Positions 46,343 through 58,072 of a DNA stretch of 64,000 bases are shown here, piece by piece (within the stretch, counting starts at the first letter, position 1; every line of letters starts with the position of its first letter). Origin of the DNA: Favolaschia claudopus (taxonomy: Eukaryota > Basidiomycota > Agaricomycetes > Agaricales > Mycenaceae); NCBI GenBank assembly GCA_037176885.1, contig JAWWNJ010000094.1, positions 434,001-498,000 of the forward strand, in the 5' to 3' direction. A program made the position numbers and the translations under genes. Under the pieces are notes generated by a model. It worked only from the letters and a program-made list of their open reading frames with translations, made no database searches and was not told where the DNA came from.

Positions 46343-48959
46343 ATGCCATTCGAGGCCGACTGCTCTGAAGACCCTCAACTGGCTGGCGAAACTCCGAAGG
46401 AACGCAGTCTCCAGCAGAAGTTGACCATCGCGTTAGCGCGTATTGATGGCCTTCAAACCAGGCTCTCGGAGGCCGAGCAAGAAGGGATGAAGCTGGCTAA
46501 ATCATTGGGATTTGACGCAGTTTCTTCGGCTCAGTTGTACATCGACCTGGCTGCGACAGACGACCCGACATCGTACAAGGCTCGATCCGTCCTTACAGAA
46601 CGCCTTCAAACGGATCTTTCTGTGTCGCACAAAGACAATGAAGCACTGCGAGCTCAGATGCGGGGAATGCAGACCGAGATAGATATCTTGAAGGCAAAGG
46701 CATCCCATCCAAGGTCAACAATAAATTCCTACGTTTTCTACGCCATCTGAACTCAACCACAGCACCTCGCGATCTCGAAATGCCGCCCGCCGCCTGCCTT
46801 CCCAATCAGATTTGGCTCAGAAGAGGAAGACGCAGGTTCCGGACCTCCAGCGTCGTTTCGACGAGTTGCGAGAGACGAAACAGCGGGCGGAGGAGATGTA
46901 CAAAGCCGATTATCGCAAGTTCAAGGAACTCAAAACGTACTGTCGAAGCCCGGAAATCCAACTCATAAAAAATCAACTAAAGGCTGATTTCCCCAACTTA
47001 ATGGAAGAAGAAAAGACGCGGAGGAACGACGAACTTGCAGCCTTTCTGCGACAGAAAACGGATGAGCTTTACGGAACGGATGATCTGAAAGACGAGCTCC
47101 AACATGATATTCGTGCCTTTTCTCAGACCGATGACGAGGACGTCGCAGTGCAGAGTGATGCCACTGATAAAGAAAACCACAGCACTCCAATTCCTCAAGT
47201 GCGGCGGGCCCGAAAGTCTGCGTCCCCTTTGCTTCCCATTTCTCCTGTCTTTTCTCAGTCGACAACCCCAATACACCCCATTCCAATGAACGTCGCTGTG
47301 ACTTCTGCCTCACAGACCCTTGTGGCCAATAGTCGTGTTTCGCCTCATTTCCGGAAGGGAAACTCGAAGACACCTTTGTACTCTAAGTTCCCGCTTTCTT
47401 CGATATACTAAATTTTGACTCTGACCTAGACCGCCTCCGACTGGTGCGATACTTATCCCAAACTCGTCTGATACGGAGGAAGTCCTAGACTCAGGTTTTT
47501 TCACCGAAATGAGAGTCACTGGTCTCATTACTGATACAGCAGCTAGATTCTGGTCCAATACCGCCCCTTCAAGTTACGCCCATCGTCGCTGTTACAGTAG
47601 TCTCAACTTCGATTTCGACGTCGGATACTGAAGACATGTCTCATGGTCAGATTCGTTTTCCACCTCTCGTCCTGAACCCATCGATTCTAAAGACCTCCCA
47701 GACCTTTTTCCGTTGCTGATTAGACCTCCCGTGTCAATCAAGGAGACTCCAAGGAGTCGTGACAATTGTGATGGTGCGTTGTGGGACGGACAGAAAAGAA
47801 TCATAATGTTCAAATTCTGCCTAGTACCGGCGCCCTCGTTCATGCATAATAACAGTAAGTATTGATCCATGAGCTTTTTTCTGGGCTTTATACCGAATTA
47901 CCCTTAGTGTTTACCCAGTCCAAGACTCCCGTAACTCAGACAACGAACCTCTCTGCACTCTACGAAGCGAGTACCTCTAAACAAGTCCACCAACGGTCCG
48001 ACAGGCACAGCGACGGCGGCGTTAGTTCCTCACAATCACATGTTGCCACCGAACAGCGGCCGGCCAAGAAAAGAAGAATTAGCAGCCCTGGGCCCAGTTC
48101 AGGCTTTACTAGACATGTCTCTGTCGGAGAACCTGGTGCTTCCGCTGAAACTCCGTTGTATGTCAGTGGGGATACACCCAATCCGCCAAAGCCCCCAAGC
48201 GGCAACACGGGCACCAGCACAGCGCGGAAGCCTAAGAGTGTACTTCGCGATACAGGGAACGGCAAACAGAAGGAGTTGCTGAAAACGGCGATCAGGACGC
48301 CAGTTAATTATCGAGCGAGCTCCAGCAAACAACCTGTTGATTATTCTGTCTATAAGGGGCGAGGACGTTATGCCAACGATACCCCTCGGTACGTGGCGTC
48401 GTTATCACAGTGGAAAACGTGTTCACGTCGTGCAGTGCAAACGAAACCATCAATGCCCAGTTCGCGATCGATCCTGCCCAGAACGGCGGCAGAGATTTTC
48501 AGTTCGATGAAGTGGTGAGAGGTCGCGTAAACCGACAACATATGGAGGGAGGGGATTGTGAATGCTGTCGTGATGTATTAACGGTTTTCACTTCTGAAAC
48601 ACTTTCAAGCTGACTTTCATCGGTAGTATTACGAGCATGTAGGACCCATGCCGCCGCGACAAGAGGCTCCCCCGTGGCGCAGTCCATCCGCTAGCCCTCG
48701 TGGTTTGTCGCCATGTTCGCATACCGTATCCGAGACCGAAAACCAAAAGGCCGCCATTGCATCGCACAAAAATAAAATCTCACGACATAAACATAACTGG
48801 GCGCCGACTAGTACACCTCCGTCATACTGGAATATCGGGTTTCCCGACACACAAGAGGTGGCTTCCATCAATGAGAAAGCGCGGGAAATGCATGAACAGA
48901 AGCAGAAAGCCATTCAAGAGGAAGCAGACAAGAATAATGGTCGATACAGGAGGCGGTGA
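46343..48959 (+). CDS. SAE2: DNA-end resection factor Sae2/Ctp1/CtIP
   Basis: Activates the Mre11 complex to clip DNA ends, including Spo11-bound ends in meiosis. The N-terminal exon (46343-46715) is a coiled coil (LQQKLTIALARIDGLQTRLS), the tetramerising part in this family. A second helical block (DLQRRFDELRETKQRAEEMY) follows, then a long disordered centre over several short exons (47410-47900, not all certain). The C-terminal Sae2/CtIP domain is clear: FDEVVRGRVNRQHMEGGDCE, the CECC cysteine motif, RDYYEHVGPMPPR, ISRHKHNWAPTSTPP and YWNIGFPDTQEVASIN. The intron between CECCRD and YYEHVGP joins in frame. The DNA-binding RHR motif reads RHK here. The start was chosen at the first ATG that opens the coiled coil. 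Confidence 0.86.
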
Positions 48960-49864
48960 AAAGCACGAAACTTGCGATGATTATTGGTCTCCGGATGGAA
49001 TGAAGAACCCACCACTGTATGTATCAATCGTGGCGTGGCCCACCGTGTCTATGACAGTCATCTCAATGTCTAAAATCACAGATAGGCGACGTTAGAAGAG
49101 GTTGGAGCCTTTCAGTGTAAGTGAATCCATCTTACCTGATGCCTTCAATGCCAATGTTCAGCCCAGCATTATCCACTATCAGGTGTCGAATACTTGAGCA
49201 TTAACTCGGATTATCCTAGCAACGTACGTTATAGCAAATAAACCGACGCTCATTTCCTTTCTCCGAGCGAGCCTCCCGGCCCCGTTTCATTTTCCCTCTC
49301 TCGGAAGTACTATAGCAGTACTAGTTTCAAGAGCTTCTGAGCATATAGGCACTTGCTTACATCATAGACAGAGCTTCGCGACTGGCTGCCGGCGGCAATT
49401 TACATGAAAAGTGCGGGACAACATCCGCGTGGAAGTCCGAGCTGATTCTCACTCACGACTTCTCTGTCATGATGGTGTGGGGAGAGAATATCTGCCTCTT
49501 CCATCGACTTCAAACTTGCGCAGGATAACCTCAGTCTACCAGCTCACCACGAGCATTTCAGGGCAACACACCGTTTTCATCGCACATTTGATTTCCAAAA
49601 TTTTCGGTCGCTGATGACGCAACAGTACCGAAACAACACCGACGCGCTGCCCCAAATGGTCGTGTCGCGCATTTGGCGGGCGAGAACATATGGAGATGAT
49701 CGAATTGCCGATGATCCGCGTAACATCTTGTGCTCTTTCTTGGCAGCTCTGAACATAACTCCACGGCCAAATGCTTTGATTTCGCCACCAGTCTTTCACC
49801 CGCTTACCCTCACCAGACTGCGTCGCTGCTCGCGCCCTCGACGGCCCTCGAGGCCCGGTCTTCT
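48960..49864. other. 0.9 kb without a recognisable gene
   Basis: 3' flank of SAE2 and promoter of the DUF6533 gene. Frames at 49536-49907 overlap each other on both strands and have no family match. Confidence 0.4.
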
Positions 49865-51377
49865 ATGGACAATCAGGAATTGGCGCAGACCTACCATTAT
49901 ATCTTGATCACCCGCTATGTAACTGGTATGAAGAGCCCAGTCGTCTTGAACCCTCTGAGTCCTAACCGAGAGCGTCCCATTTATAGCGGCGTTTCTCGTG
50001 GTGAGTAAACTATCTATTTCCTCTTTCTCCGATCTTCAAAGTCGGCCAGGTCCTCATATATGACCATATCTTGTCGTTTGGAAGCGAAGTCAAGTTGATA
50101 TGGCCAGTTAAAACGAGCGCACCCAAGATTCTCTTTCTCGTTATGCGCTACACCGTGCCAATAGCCGTAGCCATTTTTCATATTCGCAAGTGCTTTTTAC
50201 ATCGTCGGAGAACGGAGGATGCTAACCGATCTGCAGCAATGTCGCAACTCATAACAAACTTACAGTTGTCGACGGGTGTAAGCTCCTTCTTTCCGGAAAT
50301 TTAGCCCTGCTCACTGTATTGTCTAGTTGTAAGTGAATGCAGGTCTCTCCGTGTATGGTTTCTTATCGGTGGCGAAGTTGTATTTCATGGATGAGTTTAG
50401 GCGTGAGTGGTTTCCATGTCTCTTTGTCGCGCACTCATCGTTTGACTTTAGTCATTCATTGCCGTTGGCACAATAGCCACGAGCAATTGTGAGCTTCGCC
50501 CTTTGCTCCACGTCTATATCAACATGTTTATTATTACTTCCAGTATTAATTCTTCTGCGACTTTGGGTTATTTGGGGTATGCTCATGTTAATCGCCATCA
50601 TATGCGCGGCGTAACCCCTCCCTTGACAGACCGGAATCGCAAGCTCGTAATGTGGACACTGCTTCTCTTCCTGTTGGCGCAAATTGGGGGGATTGCCAGC
50701 ACCTCTGTCTTAGTCTCACAACTTAAACGTCAGTTCATATTCCTCTTTTCGAGGTCGCGACGCTTACTTTACTAGGGAAACTGGTATGGAGCCCAATGTT
50801 CCACCTCTGTGTGTTCCAAGATGCACCACCGCCGATATACATCGTTTGGCTCCCTGGGGTAATCCGCCGCTGCTGTCGCTCGTGCAATATCTGTCTAACT
50901 CTCAGTATAGACGTTTTTCGAAATTCTTCTGTGTGCTATTGCCTGGGGACATAGTCTGAAGCAGCCTCGAACTTCGAACGACTCGTTAACCGAAGCAGTA
51001 TACCGTGATGGCTTCATGTACTTCCTGGTCAGTTCTGTTTATCGTCTCAGACGTAGTGCTGACTGTCGACATAGCTCCTACTGTGTTCGTATTGGTGATC
51101 TAAACCGTTCGATCTTAGTCCTGACAGTGGTTGAATATAGGTCTCCGAATCATCAACACGATAATAGCCCTCTGTGCACCTGTAATTATCCTCGCTTCCC
51201 CTTTGCAATGCGAGCTGAGCTTCATTCTCACAGCACGCTCTTATTTTCGTTGCAATGCTGTACGTGCTCTTCTTTCCACTGAGAACATATCATGTTAACG
51301 GTGCTCAGTCCTGTTTGGTGTGCGACGACAACGACGACATGTCGTTTGATGATAAAGCTACGCCAGATAGACCATAA
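49865..51377 (+). CDS. DUF6533 seven-helix membrane protein
   Basis: An uncharacterised receptor-like membrane protein of Agaricomycetes. It starts MDNQELAQTYHYILITRYVT, and over two introns joins AAFLV and VLIYDHILSFGSEVKLIW, which is the DUF6533 signature (YD.LL....E...IW). Further helices are KILFLVMRYTVPIAVAIFHI, a segment with VYINMFIITSSINSSATLG, LVMWTLLLFLLAQIGGIAST, TFFEILLCAIAWGHSLKQPR and INTIIALCAPVIILASPLQC, ending with an acidic cytoplasmic tail (SCLVCDDNDDMSFDDKATP). Many short introns; those between 50280 and 50460 are uncertain. Function unknown. Confidence 0.75.
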
Positions 51378-51856
51378 CCATGATCGTGGACGACCGAACG
51401 ACATTTCCGATGAAAGTCTGGAAGTAATGCATGACGACGAGTACGATGAATTGGTTCGTTCGGGTGTGCGCGTCGAGGTACTACGTTCTGTCGGGCCGTC
51501 GACGCCCGTACGTTCATCTGGGTCGCATGGGTCGCATGGCCATGGATATCCATAACCCAGCGTTCTAGTGTAGCGTCGTCCGGCCAAGACACTTTATATA
51601 ACATCTAAAATGTATACTTTAATCCTGTGCATTAAAATCTATCAACACACGCACGGAAACCAGTTTTGGGAGGACAGATTCCATCACGTGAGCTGATGAC
51701 GTGACGGTTGATTTGACACTTTCGCGACGCGTTTGTTTGTCCTAATTTATACCGAAGTGATCTTGCTTGCTTGTTCTCTCTTGCTCCCGACCACCACCGT
51801 CCTCCTCTCTTCCTCTCAACCTCGCCTTCGCCGGCCTCGACAACCTCGACAACCTC
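51378..51856. other. Intergenic region with ACGCGT box
   Basis: Promoter of CDC6. GACGCGT (ACGCGT at 51727-51732) lies 125-130 bp before the start codon. Yeast CDC6/cdc18 genes are driven by MCB (ACGCGT) elements. A CACGTG motif is also present near 51686. No gene is seen. Confidence 0.45.
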
Positions 51857-53962
51857 ATGGCTCCCCCCGTCACCCGCAGCTCCGTCCTCGGCAAGCGTCC
51901 TCACAATTCGGACCCCACGACTCCCGTCCACAACGATGCGAAGCGCCAGCTTCAGACCCCCGACAATAGCCCCAACTCGAAACGTCCTCGAACCTCAACC
52001 ACCGCCCTAGACGGCACCGGAAATAAGGAAAACATCCCTCCGTTCAACACTGACGCGATTGTGTCGCCGCCATCTCCCAGAACACCCCGCATTAGGCGTA
52101 CGACGACTTTAGATGGATCTCCCACTCGCAGCAGACAAAGTGAGTCTCTATCTCTTTCTTGAATGCCACCGCTCATCGTCGTGTCTTGTTAGATGTCTCT
52201 CGGCGCGCATCGACATCAGCTATCGTGCCTGCGACCCCCACCGCCGAGATAGCAGAGCTCTCGCTCGCGACTCCCCCCCCTACTCCCCCAAACTCGCTCT
52301 TGCCCATTCACGTACGCGCACGCGCTCTTCTACGTGCTACGTGCAACAGCTCTGCTACTGAGATGGCTGGACGCGATGCCGAACGCGACACGATCTCCAA
52401 CTTCTTCGCATCGCTCATGGATCGAGAGGATATTAGTGAACTTGGTAGCCTCTACATTTCTGGATCCCCTGGCACTGGGAAAACCGCGCTCGTCAATTCG
52501 ATACTCCGTGGCATCGATCTCGGCAACGCGAAGGTCATCTCGATCAATTGCATGGCTTTGAACTCTGTCGACGCTCTATGGGAGCGGTTGGTCGAAGAAC
52601 TCAACCCTGCTGCGGATAAGAAACGCAAGACCGCAGGGCGCCCAAAGAAGCTCCAAGGGAGGGACGCCGTCGACGCCCTGCTCAATGTTATCTCCACCAA
52701 ATGGTTTGATCGTCCTTCGATTCTGGCAGCTCAGAAACTGACATGATATCTTCAGTATTATTATTCTGGACGAGCTCGATCACATTGCCCCTACTGCTCA
52801 GTCCCTCACCTCTCTGCTATCCCTTTCTGCTTCGCGTTCCTCCACCATGCGCATGGTGGGGATAGCAAACACTCATACCCTCACTGCATCCTCTACCGGG
52901 TTTGTGCCCACTTCTAGTCACGTTCAAACCCTACACTTTGCACCCTATACGCCTGCGCAGCTGTTGCAGATCCTGCAATCGCGACTGGCTCCGTTGTACG
53001 TCAACGACACGTCGGAGGATGCGGACAACGCGGAATCTGCCAGTGTAGCGGCCAAAAAATTCCTACCCCCTCCTGCTCTCAATCTCCTCACGAAGAAAAT
53101 TGCTGCATTGACGGGAGATGTTCGGAGCTTGTTCGAGGTGCTCCGTGGCGCCATCGATATTGCAGTTTCATCTGCGTCGTCCGCCTCATCCCCCACTCGT
53201 GCCGAAGAGAATCCGCTGAACCCCACTACGAAGACTGCTGTCGCACCGTCTCACATTCTTGCCGCATTGAAAGCACATGCTCCGACCCCTGCCGTCGCTA
53301 GTGGGTCGTCTTCTACCACCACAAACAGCGAGATTGTAGCCAAAATTCGCTCGTTGAGCCTTCATGCCAGGCTCGTCCTCCTTGCCCTTCTTCTCGCATC
53401 CAAGCGCCTCGAGGCAGGACTGTCCCTCTCCTCTACACCTAGCTGCTCCTCACCGGTGAAACGCGGAGCTAGCTCGCCTACAACTCCCACTGGGAGCGTC
53501 GAATCGGCGCAGCTGCACGCTTTCTATGTGACGATTATGTCCCGCTCTGGTGACGGCGTCTTCTCGCCTGTTTCGCGGAGCGAGTTCAGCGACCTCGTTA
53601 GCATGCTGGACGGTGTAGGGCTCATCGTGTGCTCGTCGACCGGCCTTCCGTTCGCCAACGCTTCGTCTGCGGGCGGGAAGGGCAAGCGCGCATTCGGACG
53701 CTCTGCGTCGTTTGGGATCGGCGCGAACCGTGGTGCGGGCGATGTGCAATTTGCATCTGCCGTGCGTTCGGACGAGGTGTTGCGCGGGTTGGGCATTGGT
53801 ATGGCTGAGACGGACAATGAAGATGTTGCCCTTGAGGAAGTGAATGCGATGTGGGTGAAGGAGAATAACAGGTTTGCGAGGGATGTGGCTGCACGGGACA
53901 ATAAGGCCAAGAAAGACATCAGTAAAGGTGTTGTTGGATTCGATGATGCGATGGAAGATTGA
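51857..53962 (+). CDS. CDC6: Replication licensing ATPase Cdc6/Cdc18
   Basis: Binds ORC at origins and loads the MCM helicase in G1. The N-terminal 150 residues are disordered and regulatory. They include the KEN box in TGNKENIPPF (an APC/C degron) and CDK-type sites (SPPSPRTPRIRR, GSPTRSR, VPATPTAE). The AAA+ domain has Walker A (SGSPGTGKTALVN), a VISINCMALNS block, Walker B (IIILDELDHI, reached across an intron after VISTK) and sensor 1 (MVGIANTHTLT). The winged-helix end has LHAFYVTIMSRSGDGVFSPV and FSDLVSMLDGVGLI. The ATG at 51857 opens the in-frame N-terminus. The gene is complete. Convergent with PPG1. Confidence 0.9.
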
Positions 53963-54533
53963 AGATTGAACGCATGCCGTTTGCAATGGACTGGGTCTCA
54001 GAAGAAAATCGCTTTGGGCTTTAACGCCGTGTATCAAAACCTCGCCTCCATGCCTCTTTTCTTTTTCTTCCGCCATCCATCTCTTGTTCCTCCGAAGCAC
54101 ATACATACTATCAATTATCCTACCTATACTTCTATGCAGTCAGTGCTGGGAGGGAGGATGGAGTTGGTTTACTACCTAAACAGACAGGCAGGACAGTAAT
54201 AAGTATTGTCCGATATGGTCTCTCTCTCTCTCATACTTATGTACCATGTACTCGTATGCATTCTTCAGTCACCGCAATTCTCGAATCTGTAATTCATTCA
54301 TTCATTCTTCGTTACACATCTGGCTGCGACTACAAGTATTACTGGTCATGCATGGGAAGGATACATGGTGAGGCAAGAGAACATGACACTCGTTGAGCGC
54401 GCCGGCCAGACGGGCCATCGTGAATTCCGTAGAATTTTTCGCATTAAACATTAAATGTCGTTACACGTACTCGTAAACACCATGCACCGAATGCGAATGT
54501 GAATCGGGTTTGTTGATTATACGCGCAGCGCGA
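53963..54533. other. Intergenic region, no gene seen
   Basis: Lies between the convergent CDC6 and PPG1 stop codons. Contains simple CATT repeats near 54292. No gene is seen. Confidence 0.45.
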
Positions 54534-55983
54534 TTATAAGAAATATTCGGGTAACTGGAAACAAACACACACTCAGCCACCAGAAGACTCGTCGCACGCT
54601 CGCAGAACTATTTTATGCAAGCGCGCAAAACTAGTTTATTTACGCAACGCACCTTTCCATTAGCGTTCTGCGCCGCTTGCTGGCTGGGGCCGTCGCGGTC
54701 GTTCTCGGGCGCTGCTTCGAATACGTTGAAGTACATGCTTCCTCCTGGGCCGACTTCGAGGATGCTGGCGGAGTTGCCGCAGCGGTAGCCTTAAGAGAGT
54801 ATCAACACCGAAATCGAATTAAGAGAAGAAGAGAAGGAAAGGGATGGAAGAAGGAAAGGCGCACAATAATTCGGCGCAGACCACACTGTGGAGAGATGTC
54901 TGTCGAAGAGGGAGGTGTATCCCTCCATGCAGAGTTGGTGGGCGCGGAGGATGTGGGACATGTTGTTGATTTCGAGGAATTTGTGGACGACGCCGGAGCC
55001 GAAGGTGTAGCCTGCTCCGCTGAAGGTTGGTTTGAGTTTGGTTAATTTGGCACGATGAGTATGTGAAGGAACTAGTTGTTTACCGGGGGGAAATGGCAAA
55101 GTCTTCTTTCTCGGCGTCGGGGTCTGACCTGATGAAACGTAGGCTGTTGGTGGAGAAGAAAATTGTTCGAGATGGAGGCGCACCATACGAGGTCCGCTAT
55201 GGGGCCGTCTGGAGGGATTTCGCGGAAACGGTCTAGGACTTTGATTTGGTCGATGGAGTGGATGGATGGTGATAGTCCTGAGAATAAATGATAAGTCATC
55301 GAGCCGACACGCCAGAGAACGTAGGACACACCGCCGTGGACGCAGAATATCCGGTCGTCGATGACGAGAGAAAGCGTGAGGAAGTCGAACATGTCGGTGA
55401 AGTACGTCCATGCGTGGCTGGAGCCGTATTTTCGTATGCATTCGGTGTAGAAGCCGTAGTTCTGGAGATGATTCTGGCGTTAATCGCCTGCGGGGACAAA
55501 GGAAGGAAGGAGAGGGACTTGTGTTACTGCTCGAGACTCGTGGTTGCCGCGGATTAACTGGACTCTGTCGGGGTATCGGAGCTTGAGGCAGGTGAGGAGA
55601 GAGATGGTTTCGACGCTGAATAGACCGCGGTCGACGTAGTCGCCTGCAATGGTCGTATGAGCCGTCGCGTTTTGGCTTGATAACGCGCAAGACTGACCCA
55701 GGAATACGTAGTTGGTATGGGGGGCATATCCGCCTATTCGGAATATCTCTATAAGATCGTAGAATTGCCTGTACATTGTTCATGATTAACCGAGCAATAC
55801 TTGGAGGTAAACTGACCCATGAATGTCGCCGACCACAGTTACTGGGGCGCTAACGTGGACGACGTTAGACTCGCGCATGAGGACTTCTTTAGTTTTTGTG
55901 CATATTTCGCGTAGAACAGCTTCATGGAGGAGTTGTTTTCTAAGTAATTGTTGGATACAAGCGTCGAGGTCAAAAGGTGCCAT
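54534..55983 (-). CDS. PPG1: PP2A-like serine/threonine phosphatase Ppg1
   Basis: Catalytic subunit of the PPP family; in yeast Ppg1 works with the Far complex. The metal-binding motifs are all present: GDIHGQ (with Q at an exon border), [30 protein letters not shown] and WSAPNYCYRCGN. N-terminal [19 protein letters not shown] and [19 protein letters not shown] point to Ppg1 rather than PP4 or PP6. The last exon is only 21 nt (54534-54554, LPEYFL plus stop), across a 98 nt intron. It restores the C-terminal YFL motif whose Leu is carboxymethylated in this family. Without it the frame would run into a false end. The gene is complete; divergent from the C2 gene. Confidence 0.88.
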
Positions 55984-56179
55984 GCCTGACTCGATCGACC
56001 ATCGGTTACTTATCTAATCGATATTTGTTGCTGTTTTGTGAAATGCTATTTTCGCGTTGTCTTCTTCAGCAGAATCAGAAGACATCGCCTTCTTCTCCAA
56101 TTCTTCTGTGTGCGACGACTATAACAAGGCTGATACAGCCATCGTGAGGGGGAAGGCTCAGACCTTACTCTCTCTTTGT

Positions 56180-58072
56180 ATGGATGCTTCAGAGTCAGCT
56201 GGTATCTCTGTCCTTCAAGCGTGCAGTCTGACTAACTCGAATAATCTAGGTTTTGGACATGCACAAGTTCGTATTCCATATCCGGGGACCCACAAAGCCT
56301 TGATCATTGAACTTTGTCCCAGTCGTTCGCGCCTATGGCATGCACTTAATGCGCCCGGAGAAATCCTGGCGGCCAATCGTTACGGTTGAAGTCGACAAGA
56401 CCCTGCGGCACGAAACGGTTCTTGGATCGGACGGTCAAAATATTAACCTGAAGGACTGCTTCTATCTGTCCGTTTTCTGCCAATACCCATTCAACCTCAA
56501 CCCAACTCATCGAATCTAGGCCGGAGGCTACTATCTCGTCCCAAGTTGAAATTAAGATTTATTACCGCTCTCAAAGCAAGAAAAAGGGCAAAAAACGTGT
56601 TCTGGTGGGTACCACTAGCAGCTCTCTGGGGGGACTTTGGAAGAGGCATGGCAGGGAACCCAGTGAGTACGCTCTCATTATTTTGAGATCTTTACCAATG
56701 CCGATTTCCTCTGACCGAAGAGCTAGAATTGACCCTGCAATGCCAAAACCACGCGAACAGATCGGTTCAAAGTCGTGGTCGACCGCAAAAAGGCGCTTTG
56801 ATTCATTTGAGACTGCGTCCGCCTCCCTCGTTCACCGCTGCGGAAGCAAACCCAGGGGTCTCGGAAGAAGACGAGGTGGAGGACGGCTATGCATCTTCAT
56901 CCTCATCGTCGTCGTCAAGTCCATCTACGCCATGTAAGTGTTCCTTCGCGTATGACAGATCTATATTGATGAACACGACTTGTTAGCCAATGACTCTGAC
57001 ACCCTTGTGCCGCCTTTCATCGAGGCGCAACCCCCTCAGCCTCTACGGAGGCGTCGCCGCGTCCGCGGCTACTGTGTCAATTCCGACGAGGAGCCAGAAT
57101 CCTACTCAGAAACCGACGACGATGATGAACGCAAGCCCTTCTTCGAAGAACCGCCCTTATTCGATGACGATGACGACGAGGAACCGCATATCCCTCCAAC
57201 AACACCAGTCAAGAGTATGTATATATCATTCAATCCCATCGAATGGATCGCGGCGTCCCTCCTTCCGCAATACACGGAACGCATCGAGGTTCCACCGGAA
57301 TCAAACTTCTTTGAACGGGCTATATCTTCGTTCACGTTCTATGGTGAATTGAAGAATGCGGGCTGTCAGGATGATTTTAGTATGGTGTTCAATCGACTGC
57401 AGCTCGAGTGGACGTATACTGCTGGAATCGTGAGTTGTTCACAGTCATGATGCACTCGAAGATTGTTTTATTGATTTATTCGTAGCTGGTGGCTCTAGCA
57501 GCTGTAAACACTGCCGTGTTCTCCATCTCCCCAGATTCCATCTTTGCGATTAGTCCTGTGGCTCTTGGGGCTGTAGCAGCCAGCAGTGTTGCTTCGGGAC
57601 TCGGTATCGCATGTGCGACATGGTTCCTCGTGCGGTATGCATGGGTGGATGTCGAGACATTTATCGTGAGTGCCATCCACCCCATTCCAACCCTTGTTCG
57701 ATTATATATAATGGACCGTCCCAACAGGCGCGCGCAGAGGACATGGACATCTCATTCACCGAGTCCAGCAGCCGCTCTTACTTCTTCTTCGCCCTCACGT
57801 CGCGCCTCCCTTCCCTATTAATGCTAACAAGCTCCATCTCTCTGATGGTTTTCCTGGCCATCGTGGCATGGAGCGCTTGGCCCACCGCGGTCATCGTCGG
57901 GTGCTTCTTGGTCGGGCTATTAATGGGTCTGCAGTTTTTGGTGTTTAGTTTGATGTTTGTGGTGAAGAGTGTGAGGAGGGTGTTGAGGTTTTTCGCTGGG
58001 TTGGTGACTCGGATGCCTATTAGGAAGAAGGAGGGGGAGGGGGAGGGGGAGGAGGTGAATGAGAAGTGCTGA
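56180..58072 (+). CDS. C2-domain protein with C-terminal membrane segments
   Basis: The N-terminal C2 fold includes RAYGMHLMRPEKSWRPIVTV, EVDKTLRHETVLGSDGQNI, IKIYYRSQSKKKGKKRVLVG and TLQCQNHANRSVQSRGRP. A disordered acidic middle part follows (DSDEEPESYSETDDDDE). The C-terminal region has LLPQYTERIEVPPESNFFER, VFNRLQLEWTYTAGILVALA, two hydrophobic pairs (HLVALAAVNTAVF; MLTSSISLMVFLAIVAWSAW; AVIVGCFLVGLLMGLQFLVF) and a basic tail. The layout is common in Agaricomycetes and suggests membrane-contact or lipid work, but this is inference. The 5' end is uncertain: the ATG at 56180 followed by one intron gives an in-frame join, but a start at 56337 is possible. Confidence 0.68.
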
